Source: Asterionellopsis glacialis
Lineage: Eukaryota > Bacillariophyta > Plagiogrammaphyceae > Rhaphoneidales > Asterionellopsidaceae
Length of the DNA: 33,047 bases
Direction of reading: 5' to 3'
Assembly (NCBI GenBank): GCA_014885115.2
Contig: WKLE02000966.1
Span: 1-33,047 of the forward strand
Shown here piece after piece: positions 1 to 9,400 of the stretch. How positions within the stretch are numbered: the first letter of the stretch is position 1; each line of letters starts with the position of its first letter. The notes beneath the pieces were generated by a model. It saw nothing but the letters and a program-made list of their open reading frames with translations, did not search any database and was not told where the DNA came from. Position numbers and translations under genes: made by a program.

Positions 1-180
1 TAGGTGGACAGACAGACAGATTTATTGCGGTGAAGGACAGACTTAGGTCCGGACTGGTGGGAAATGGTGTTCTGATGAAGTTGGACTGTCAATTTTGATC
101 CATCAGATGTTAAGTTTGGACTAATGGAGTTTATGTATAGTACTATAGGATACAGAAGGGTTCATACAGCAGCTAAAGAT

Positions 181-534
181 TCAATTGTATCTGCCCCAGG
201 AAATGCAGATGATACACCATCATCTGCACCATCATTCTCACTATCAACTACTCCCTCTGTAGAACCTACAGTATCTTCTCAAGTGCTTACGTCCTGACCA
301 TCAATTATCCCCTCTCTGCAGAACCTACTATAGTATTAGTATCTTCTCAAGTACCTACATCCTAACTATCAACTTCTCCCTCTGTAGAACCTACAATAGT
401 ATCTTCAAGTACCTACAAGTGCACCATCCACAGATAAGAACAACGGTAGTTCTCATCTAGTTCTTTCCATTTGGGACAGAATTTTCAGTATTGCTTTGAT
501 TGGTCTTACCACCATGGCTTCTTCAACTTGGTAA
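181..534 (+). pseudogene. Decayed C-terminal part of a Ser/Thr/Pro-rich protein
   Basis: Frame 1 reads a Ser/Thr/Pro-rich stretch (for example DDTPSSAPSFSLSTTPSVEP near 208-267), stops at TGA 295 and again at TAG 331. It is readable again from about 400 to the TAA at 532, ending in a hydrophobic segment (HLVLSIWDRIFSIALIGLTT). The DNA contains about three imperfect copies of a 70-80 base unit built around ccctctgtagaacctac and tcttctcaagtacctac. This fits the end of a surface protein with a P/T/S linker and a C-terminal hydrophobic segment, now broken by stops. The identity and the upstream part are not visible because the window begins here. Confidence 0.35.
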
Positions 535-1458
535 AATCAAGATATGGAAAATAATCATGAAAGGAGAAGCGTGTTAGCGTTTTGTTATCTTCGTTTTGAC
601 AATAAAAGCTTGAACAACTACTTATATACACAGAAAATGCGGCATGATAGATTGTATTGCATCATGTTGTGGTTGATTTCATACTTGGTGTTGCTACTGT
701 ATAGGATGTTACAATATAATATAATATGATATAACTGTATATTATAGTTGTAATGGTCTTGTCATCCCTATCCTAAACAATTTCAATATTTTTTAGAACC
801 AAAAAATAAAATAATAGATTGATTGACAACATGAGCAAATTTTTGCATATGGTTAGATGTAAAGTAGACCTATGATGTGTCATTGTTCTATTCAATACCA
901 AAGTTAATGACAAATGCCATGATTTTCTCGTAAGGTATCAGTATGTCATTATTTCCAAGTTGGAGTAGTCGTCAAGTACGGTGGTAGATGGTCCTACCGC
1001 AGTGTTTATTTGTCACAAAACAATATGAAAGAGTTCTTGATATTTTTGCGGGGAAGATGGTCAGGCTGTGACAGGGTTTCCGTATCATACCTTTGTGCAT
1101 GGGCCGAGAATCGTACGTAGGACCTACATTGAAAAATCGATCCCCGAGACGGACGTCATTCCTTCGTGGTTCAGTCTGCGCAGTCACTTACTCATCAAAG
1201 CACAAACGCACCAAGGACGCACAACAACACCTGCTTTCATCGAGCGAGAAACATCAAAGAACACATCAGTGATCCAGAATAGATTGATCAAAGACGTGAC
1301 GAAGTGTCAGACAGTATCTCTATTATTTTGAAAACCTTGCTACCACTGAGACCGTTGAATCTGTTCACAGCAGACTTTCGCTGCTATTGTGCTAACCAAA
1401 AATATTAGAAACCGACCAACCGCACACTCCTGCAATACTCATAGTTTGACCCGTTACC
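535..1458. other. Intergenic region upstream of the 1459 gene
   Basis: About 0.9 kb with no supported gene. 700-850 is very AT-rich. Short open frames occur on both strands around 970-1330, but they overlap each other antisense and show no recognisable motif. A half CRE-like ACGTCA is present at 1153-1158. The last few hundred bases presumably hold the promoter of the gene starting at 1459. No TATA box or other promoter element could be assigned with confidence. Confidence 0.4.
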
Positions 1459-2169
1459 ATGTTGATCGTTTCTTCTCGACTTATTACCTCATCATGGGTG
1501 ACAGCACTTTTAGCAATCACCATGATGCCTCACATGATTGAAGGATTTGGTATCGTCACACCTTCTCCTGCTTTTACTCCGTCATCATCATCAATTTCTC
1601 CCTGGACGACTTCCTCCTCGACATCCCGTCTTTCCATGATGGCTGGAGGATTCGGCGGCGGCGGTGATGGTGCCAGTAAGAAAAAGAAAAAAGACACAAA
1701 AGAAACAAAATTAAAACCTAAAGCACAATGGGATCGTTATAGTGCATTAAAAAAGGATTCTATTGTACGCGTGGGTGTCAAAATTGTTGGCGACAATGAT
1801 AATGATGATTGGTTAGAAGTAGGACGTATCAAAAGTAAAGGTAATGCTTATACAGAGATTGCTGTTGCGAGACAAAGGGCAATTATCGCAGACCATGCAA
1901 GACGTTTGTTTCCTTTGCAAGTATCAGCTAAAGATACGGTACAATGGGGTTATTTGAAGGAAGATGGCGATGGTCAAGCTCCGAGTCAAGAAGAAGGAGA
2001 AGAAGGAGGGGACAACAACAACAGCAGTGGCGAATGGGTAGTTGTTGACAAAAGTGTTTTAACGGATGCACAGAAAGGAATTGAAAAAGAAATTGGCTTT
2101 GAAGGTAGACCTGATCCTGCTACTGGATTTTACTGTCATTACAGTGAAGGTCGTTTGGTTGCTGAATAG
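1459..2169 (+). CDS. Conserved plastid-targeted protein of unknown function
   Basis: A single-exon gene of 236 residues. Residues 1-28 form a signal peptide (Arg/Ser start, hydrophobic TALLAITMM) ending near MIEG|FGIV. A Phe just after the predicted cleavage point, followed by a Ser/Thr/Pro-rich stretch, is the bipartite presequence pattern used for import into complex diatom plastids. A Gly-rich and then Lys-rich segment (KKKKKDTKETKLK, about 75-87) leads to a compact domain of about 150 residues with WDRYSALKK, DDWLEVGRIKSKGNAYTEIA, ARRLFPLQVS and a C-terminal IGFEGRPDPATGFYCHYSEG. I do not recognise a named family; it looks like a conserved algal hypothetical. An acidic, Asn-rich insert (about 180-195) is probably a loop. 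The ATG at 1459 is the first in frame and has a purine-poor but acceptable context (ttaccATGtt). Targeting is inferred; the mature function is unknown. Confidence 0.8.
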   Translation: MLIVSSRLITSSWVTALLAITMMPHMIEGFGIVTPSPAFTPSSSSISPWTTSSSTSRLSMMAGGFGGGGDGASKKKKKDTKETKLKPKAQWDRYSALKKDSIVRVGVKIVGDNDNDDWLEVGRIKSKGNAYTEIAVARQRAIIADHARRLFPLQVSAKDTVQWGYLKEDGDGQAPSQEEGEEGGDNNNSSGEWVVVDKSVLTDAQKGIEKEIGFEGRPDPATGFYCHYSEGRLVAE

Positions 2170-2404
2170 AACCAAATCAAATCTACACGAACAAAAACAA
2201 GAAGATCGGTTGGCAGGAAATTGGTATCTATCACACCCATTATATTGATTATGGACAGAATTTGCTATAGAGATCATTTGGCACAACTAAAACGGATTGG
2301 CGCAGGTGCACCATGGTGGAAGGAGGGGGGGGGGTCAGACAATGTTTCTAACTATAAGAAAATCGTAATATTTAGGACTCTACACATGTGCACACATTTA
2401 TAAA

Positions 2405-3250
2405 TTGTTTGCTTTTATTGCTATACCTTATCCCTTTCCCTTCTTGAATCTTTCGAATCATGGCATTGTGGTTTTCCTGGGACCGCCTCCCGAAACAGGT
2501 CTGGGTACAGTATACAGTATCTTCAGATGGCATTTAGCGTCGAGGTTTATAAAGATTGTATCCATACCCTCTGGTCATCGTCGGACCGATCTTCAAAATG
2601 AAGAGGTTCATGCTGGTGCAGCTAATTTATTGTACGAATATTTGTATTTGGCCGTGTTGTCGTGCTCTTCTTTACCGTCATCAAGTACATCTTTAATTAG
2701 TACTACAGGTTCCGGTCATCACAATCGTTATCAAGACATTGAACAGATCTATTGAATCTTCAACATGATTTACGCGTGTTCTGATTATGTTGCAATTAAT
2801 CCTTCTATGAAATCGGAAGCAAATTACTACCAGTCGTTCTTCATGTTTCTCAACAAGTGTTTCAAACATGTAGCCCCGACACTACAACGAAGAAGAATAA
2901 CAAGAGCTCCGAATCCTATCAAGAAAAAGTTCAAGACGCGGGACGAACTTGATACAAAGATGCTGTGATTTTAGATGCATCTGAAGCCTCCATAGTTGAT
3001 TATCAAAATTGAACGTCGTTTTTGAGTCGATCGGTCTCTCTTCATGTAGCCTCCGCATTCCTAGAAGAAACACATATCATTGTGACTCCTCATCAAACGA
3101 TTGATAGTACAAGTACTACTGTACAGCCATAAGGACATGATCATCGTCACCATTCCAACAATAATTTTTTATTGAATCAGTGTCTTCAACTTTTAATTGG
3201 CAGGTTAAGCGAATCGACACAAGCATTACTCAGATCCACATCGATGTAGT
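2405..3250 (+). pseudogene. Unidentified decayed gene with several stops and one frameshift
   Basis: Frame 2 is open from 2405 to 2968 except for a TGA at 2753-2755, with protein-like text such as HRRTDLQNEEVHAGAANLLY and LNKCFKHVAPTLQRRRITRA. After DELDT (around 2955) coherent sequence moves to frame 1 (KDAVILDASEASIVDYQN) and continues past a TGA (about 3010) and a TAA (about 3130) to LNQCLQLLIGRLSESTQALL, ending at a TAG near 3247. One frameshift plus three stops in about 840 bases suggests an old coding region under decay. An alternative is chance openness in one frame. I cannot name the family. Confidence 0.35.
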
Positions 3251-4108
3251 CGACACGACGGGGATTTGTAGTGTTCTTTAGAATATAATATATTGCACCA
3301 AACAGAGAATCCTTTTCTTGAACAAGTTCCGTTCCATCGTGCTCTTTGCAACACTTTAAGGATATGGTGCAATGGCGGGCCTTGCGAGTGAGATCGGAAG
3401 TATGTTCTGTAATCCGTGTTTCCAGTTTTAGTTGTTGATTGTGTCGGTGTTCTATTGTGTTTTGTCGGTCGTCTTTTGAGTCGTGTCGGTCTGCTTTCGA
3501 TCTGACGTGTCAGAACTGTTTCAAAACCAGGCAAAAATAATAATAATGTTGAATTGACCCAAATCGTGCCGATATCTATTAGGACCCCTCTATCCCAGTT
3601 TGTACCATGACACGTATTAATAAGTCCTAGAATCCTACACATTAGTCAATCGTATGTGGTTTAGATAAAGTCTATAAAATAAAATAATTTACATTTGTAC
3701 TGTGCCTTGTACCAGTAGGTAGTCACAGATACCTGCTGGTAAGATTATCCCAGAATAATGTATTAATTGCCGACGACTTGAATCAATTTTTAGCCTGTAC
3801 ATTTGCAAAGGTACACATTTTATATGTTAATAATTATAGATTCGACAAAAATATTTAATTGAAAGGTTAAGTTACCGTTAAGTATTTGACTTTCAATTTG
3901 TCGAATGTACTTTAAAAATAGATATTTACAGTACTCGATGTGTGCGTTGAATCCATCCGTTGAGAGACTCAACCAGATACTCGAAAACATTCTCACAAAA
4001 ACCTGTACCAGGTAGTGGAAATCGACGGAGTAGTTCTACTGATACTGGTTCTAAGCCTTCTTGTTGCGCAGAGTCGTCAGTGGCAACTCACATCGATCGA
4101 GACGCTCC
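3251..4108. other. Intergenic region with an imperfect inverted repeat
   Basis: No supported gene. An open frame on the minus strand (3226-3642) has no recognisable motif and is not called. GTGTCGGT-like words recur between 3440 and 3500. An imperfect inverted repeat lies at 3839-3867 and 3890-3907 (attcgacaaa...ttgaaag against ctttcaatttgtcgaat), possibly the remnant of a small palindromic element. The 3' part is the upstream region of the gene starting at 4109. Confidence 0.35.
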
Positions 4109-6073
4109 ATGGAACTCAAAAAGCGAACACGCCCGCTGAAAAACACCCCAAAAGATAGTACTCGTGAAAAGACCAACGAGATTCACAATAGAAACGGAAC
4201 AATGTTTAGCAACGAATGGTATGAATTTTCTCAAACGTATGCCTTTCAAACTGAAGCCCGTCAAGAAAGTGATGATGGAGCCATGTTTGATTCCTTGCGT
4301 GAAGACAAGCCTGTGCCATCTAGTGATAGCCGATTGAAACGAAAATACATGAGCAGAGAGAGAATTGATGATGACGATGATGCAGAGCAGGATCTTGAAC
4401 AAAGTAAAGCATCAGCCATCGCGAAGTCGAGTTTAGAAAACACCAATCACATGTCCCACTGGACTTTGGAGGACTCACGGGATGGCTTTACTCCGACGGT
4501 TCACACAAATATTGAATATCCAAACAGAATACCAAAACATGGCAACTCGAAACATTTGTCGAAAAACCTCAAACCGAAAAGAATATGCCTGAATAGAAGA
4601 AATCACCCCTGGCAACAACGAGACGATATAAGCTTAGAAGAATTAGATGATTCGATTTCAGAATTAGAGGATGGATTTTCAGGTGGGTCAAAACTTTCTT
4701 TTGATAATGAGGAGGAAAGAGCTGCCGCTGGTGTGCAACAAGGGATAACATCTTTAACTGATCCGAATGTGTTTTCCAATCAACGCATCCCGACTTTGAT
4801 ACCTGTTCGAAAAAGCGAATCCATTCGAAGGTGTGCCATACTACAAAGTGATCCTATGAACCTTCAACTACGGTGTCATGGCTTTGGTGACGATCCATTC
4901 TCTATCATGGATATTGCACAGCAAAGGATAGAGAATCATAACCAACAATTAATACCTTCCTACGGAAACCAGGAGATGACAGAGTATGCAAATCTCAAAA
5001 CAGGTACTGATAAACGACTGTTGACAGCTGATAATGATTATTCCTTACCATACCGTTCCGCAAAGAGAGCACGAGCAAATCGAGATGGTAAATATTATAG
5101 CATAAAGGAGGATACGATACTTATTGCTGTAGAAGCATCCTGTATTTGCAGCATGGACGCAGCGGTACGTCATGGCTTCCTAAATGAAGATATTTCGCTG
5201 CCGTTCGTTCCGGGTTGCAACTTCGTTGGTACAGTTCAATGCTGCGGTCCAGAAGCAGCCAGCAATGGTATTTTTGTTGGAAAAAGAGTGGCTGGCTTTG
5301 TTAAGTATGGTGGAAACCAACGATACATATCTATTTCATCCGATAATTTGATACCAGTTCCGGAATCAGTATGTATGGCAGAAGCGTCTTGTCTTGTATC
5401 CACATATCTTCCAGCGTTTCAAGCGCTGCATCATGGAATGAGCCCTTCATTTCGTTACTCTCGTGATTGTCTGAGGGGTAAAAACGTATTAGTGACCGAT
5501 GGATCTAGCTTGGAAGGTCAAGCTGTTGTTAGATTGGCATACTGGGCCGGTGCTCAAGAAGTGTTTGCTGCTGGGAATAAATATAGTCATGATCGTTTGC
5601 GATCTCTCGGGGCAACAGCCTTCAGCGAAGACCCGGACGATTGGCTTCCACATACGCAGGGTTTGGCTGATGTTATTGTTCATCTAGATTATCCAAACGA
5701 TCTATTTGCCATTCAATCTGCATTAAAACCTGATGCTGGAAGACTTGTTTGTTACGCTCGACCATCTAGAAAAAAGGAACAACCTGGTTTTAGTTGGGTT
5801 ACTGAAATGGAGACGTGGTGCGTAGACGCCTCTCTTGCACTTATAGATCGAGCTTCTGTATACAATCCATATCAAAGCCTCGAGCACTACCCTAATCAGT
5901 TTCTAGAGGATTCAACATTTCTTTTTGTATTACTTCAAGAAAGGCATTTAAGACCAAAGATCGACCAGATTGTCCCACTAGGAAAGGTGCCTCAAGCACA
6001 TCACGAACTTGATTCTCCAGAGATAACCAGAAAAGGAGCAACAATATGCAACCCATGGGCTAGCCAAAAATAA
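4109..6073 (+). CDS. MDR-superfamily (alcohol dehydrogenase / quinone oxidoreductase-like) protein with long N-terminal extension
   Basis: A single-exon gene of 654 residues. The ATG at 4109 is the first in frame after the TAA at 4052 and has the context ctccATGG. Residues 1-~330 are hydrophilic, Lys/Arg- and Asp/Glu-rich (a DDDDDAEQDLEQ block near 90) with no recognisable domain and no signal peptide. Residues ~335-425 resemble the GroES-like catalytic domain of medium-chain dehydrogenases (ILIAVEASCICSMDAAVRHG, LPFVPGCNFVGTV, GKRVAGFVKYGG). Residues ~458-600 resemble the Rossmann half (NVLVTDGSSLEGQAVVRLAY, then WAGAQEVFAAG, HDRLRSLGATAF, GRLVCYARP). The C-terminus (LRPKIDQIVPLGKVPQAHHE) is the usual MDR ending. 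The nucleotide-binding loop DGSSLEGQ lacks the normal Gly-rich AxGGVG pattern, so cofactor binding may be altered or lost. It is convergent with the giant minus-strand gene ending at 6439. The fold call is fairly sure; the substrate is unknown. Confidence 0.75.
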   Translation: MELKKRTRPLKNTPKDSTREKTNEIHNRNGTMFSNEWYEFSQTYAFQTEARQESDDGAMFDSLREDKPVPSSDSRLKRKYMSRERIDDDDDAEQDLEQSKASAIAKSSLENTNHMSHWTLEDSRDGFTPTVHTNIEYPNRIPKHGNSKHLSKNLKPKRICLNRRNHPWQQRDDISLEELDDSISELEDGFSGGSKLSFDNEEERAAAGVQQGITSLTDPNVFSNQRIPTLIPVRKSESIRRCAILQSDPMNLQLRCHGFGDDPFSIMDIAQQRIENHNQQLIPSYGNQEMTEYANLKTGTDKRLLTADNDYSLPYRSAKRARANRDGKYYSIKEDTILIAVEASCICSMDAAVRHGFLNEDISLPFVPGCNFVGTVQCCGPEAASNGIFVGKRVAGFVKYGGNQRYISISSDNLIPVPESVCMAEASCLVSTYLPAFQALHHGMSPSFRYSRDCLRGKNVLVTDGSSLEGQAVVRLAYWAGAQEVFAAGNKYSHDRLRSLGATAFSEDPDDWLPHTQGLADVIVHLDYPNDLFAIQSALKPDAGRLVCYARPSRKKEQPGFSWVTEMETWCVDASLALIDRASVYNPYQSLEHYPNQFLEDSTFLFVLLQERHLRPKIDQIVPLGKVPQAHHELDSPEITRKGATICNPWASQK

Positions 6074-6438
6074 AGATGGATAATATTCCCTAAAGACTTC
6101 TGTTATTGGAAAACTTCAGACAAATGTAATCTGGTCGAGTTTTTGTTGCCCCTCTTTCTCCTTACGCGCAGATTTATGTGGTTACATTGCTGCTCCAAGT
6201 ATACTGACGACGACAACAGCTGTCACCGCGAGACAAGCACGAGCGTTTGGACGAGGGATTCAGCGCGTCGTCTAGAGGGCAAAAATGTCAAAATGTGCGT
6301 GTGATCTCTAGAAGATCCTTTGTAATTTTCTCAGATCTTTGAAAATGTAATTATTATGTCAAGGTCTGGGAAACAAACCACATTCTAAGCGGAGACACCA
6401 CAGAATACAGATATTTATTTTAAAAATGGAACAGATTT
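6074..6438. other. Intergenic gap between two convergent genes
   Basis: 365 bases between the stop of the MDR-like gene (+) and the stop of the DUF1800-DUF1501 gene (-). It must contain both 3' untranslated regions. No repeat, RNA gene or clear polyadenylation signal was recognised. Confidence 0.5.
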
Positions 6439-9400
6439 TCATGTCAGTATCATGGCTTTCTGTTCCACAAAATTCGCATCATCTTCCCACGCATCTCCCA
6501 TCTCCTTATCGTTTCTCTTGATCTTTTTCCTCCAAACTACAAACCAAAACGCTAGCACACCAATAATCCCTACAACGATGAACACTAGACCAGACACTTT
6601 AAACACCGTTTCTCCGCCATTATCACTCGTAGGTTGTGCACTATCAGTAGGAACTGATTGCTTGGTTGGTGGCATTTGAACCTGCAAAGTCAGACGGAAC
6701 TCTGACGATGATTCATCGTACTTTTGTTGTCCCCCCTGAAGATTTCTTGCATCAAAAGTGTTCGAAATGATAAGATTGGCGTTCGTAGCCAGATTTCGAC
6801 GAGCAGATCCAGTGGAAAAGTCAAATAGAACTTTCCCAGACCCTGTCACATTTGTATTGTCCACATTCCTGACATCAAAAAAGGATGATAACATCATTGT
6901 TTTGATGAAACATGTTTGTCCAGAACAACTTGACTCGCTTAAATCGTTAACCTCTCCATTATCAATTGGAGTTGTAGAGCCACCGTAAGCACCCTCCTGG
7001 TTAAGTTGAAAGTCAAGCACTTCTTTTAAAATATAATCGGCCTTGTTTGTAGCTAAGCATACTCGTAGGGCACTTCCTTGCGACAGGGGATTATCCGAGA
7101 TAGCATTGTTGTTTTCGTCACAACGGTATGCATTAATCTCTAGGTCGATGGTGACATTCTTGTCCTCAAGAGTACTGTCTTCTCTGTTGGTAGCAATGTC
7201 TGTTACTACAAATCCTTGCCTCATGTCAACTTCTATCGCAACAGCATACTCATGAAAGTTAGCACTGGCTGTGTTATTACCCATTCCGGCCATAAGATCA
7301 AGACGAACACAAAAACGAATTTTACCAAACCCAGGTTCACCATCTACCCAGACATTGTTAGACACGTTTTGAATAGTATCTTCATGAACATTTACTTTGA
7401 CTGCGAGATTCTTGTAGAAAGGAGAAGGAGTTCCAGCCGTTTCGTCAGAAGAGTGGCTAAGAACGTCTTCCTCAACTTCGACTTTACAGTCGTATCCATA
7501 CAATGTAACCCCATATGGCTTACTAGAAATGTTATAGTTAAAAATGATCTCTTCGCTCGCACGATTCGCATCAAATTTAACATCAATTTCACCAGCATGA
7601 ATATCAAAATCAAATGAAGGAGAAATTACTGCAGAAGATGGAGCAGGACTTGCGGTTGGGGGTTGAGTTGGTGACTGTGTTGGAGCATCTGTGGCTAAAA
7701 CCGTTTCTGTAATATTTGTCACGTTCAGTGCGATACTAGATTCATTCGAGGTGATTAATCGTTGCAGGTCAGGCCCAGAACTCTTCACCAACTGTTCTAC
7801 ATCATCTTCTAACTCTGTTGAGTTTGTCGAATTTGTTATGTCCGTGCTGTTTCCGTAATAGATTTCAGTAGAGACTGTAAGGAAAGTCTCGCCGGAAAGC
7901 CTTCTCCTAATTTTTGGTTCGATGATGATTTTTTGATCGAGAACTGTACACTGTATCTTTGATTTTGTTGCTCTTTCCTCGATAAATTTAACCAATATTT
8001 TGCAGTACTCATGCTGTTCTTCGGGTGTGAGATACCGAGCTTCAGCCAACAGCAGCTTTTGTTCGAAGACAATTTTTTCCCCGTTACACCCGGGGGTTTC
8101 CTGGATACCTTGGGCAAACATATCCTTATCAGTAAGCAATCGACACCCAAAGTTCTGTCGGTTTGGCAGCACATAATCTAAATCGTCTTCTTCTGTAATA
8201 CCAAACCACTGGGCAATGCCATTCCATAGAGCATCCCACGAACTATAAAACAGAACAAAGTGGACTCCAACGTTAGAATACACATGAAAGATTACAAAAC
8301 AATCGATTGTAGACGAAACAAAATCTTACGTGGTGGGGAGAAGCCTTCCTCTACCATCGAGTGTGGCATCACTTTCAGCAAACATATCTGGGTATTTCCC
8401 CAATATTTGACCTCCTTTTACAGCGCCTCCCAACATAAAGTAATTCCCGCCCCAAGCACTGTTACACGATGTAATAGATAATCAGAAAATTCGAAGTCAG
8501 AATTTGGAATTATGCCGTACGAACAGAAGGCCCCTGTTGATAAAACTTACTGATCTGTCCCACCGCCGGTATTTGGTTTGATAGTCTATTTCACATAAAA
8601 TATTGTTTTTTGTTGGAAAAAAAAAAAAAAAAATAGGTTAGAAAGTTTCCACTCCTTCGAATACTTCGATGGCTTGCACACTAACACTTACCCTTCCAAA
8701 TTCACTAGAAAACACAATAAGCACATTATTCCAAAGGCCTGACGACTCCATTTCCGCAACGAACTGTACTAGTCCAGAGTTCAAATCCGACAACAAGGAG
8801 TTGACAGATTCAGCCATATTGCTGTGAGTGTCAAAGCCGCCAAGCGACACATGGAATGCGTCCCGATTCACCTCTCGTTGTACACGAGCTTTTATAAGCT
8901 TCGACACCATTTGCAACCGATTCCCAGTTGATCCTGAATAGGAGGACGACAATTGAACGCTTCCATACGCGGCTCGAATATCAGCAGTCCTGTTGATTCC
9001 ATCAACAAAATTTTGTGACCAGTAATCACCATAAATGCCAGTATTACTTCTCATCGCTCCATTCAGTTTGTTGAAAGAAGAAATCATGGTTTCTTTGTCA
9101 TGCGTTGAACTTGTCCTTTCAGGATAAAAATCTTCAAGGCCGTCGCGACCAATGACGTCAACACCTCTGGGTATATTGTGATCACCATTAAGCATCTCAG
9201 CGTGTTTATCAATACTATTTGCGGTAACTCTGTAATTTTTTAATTGAAGAATATCCAGCATCCGGCCCAACACACCTGTGCCAGCTTTCTCTCGAAAGGC
9301 ATCTACGTATTCTATGACACCAATACGGAAAACACAATGTGTTAGAAAAAAGTTGTAAGATCTGAGCAAATCAGCTAGCATCTACTGTACGTACCTGCCT

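Noticed and set aside
972..1331. Open frames on both strands before the plastid gene
   Set aside because: They overlap each other antisense, have no motif, and one probably covers the promoter or 5' leader of the 1459 gene.
3226..3642. 138-codon minus-strand open frame
   Set aside because: Low-quality text rich in Thr/Arg from GTGTCGGT-like repeats; no motif.
7216..7617. Plus-strand open frame of 133 codons
   Set aside because: It lies antisense inside exon 13 of the giant gene, whose frame is supported by domains and splice phases; it is a shadow.
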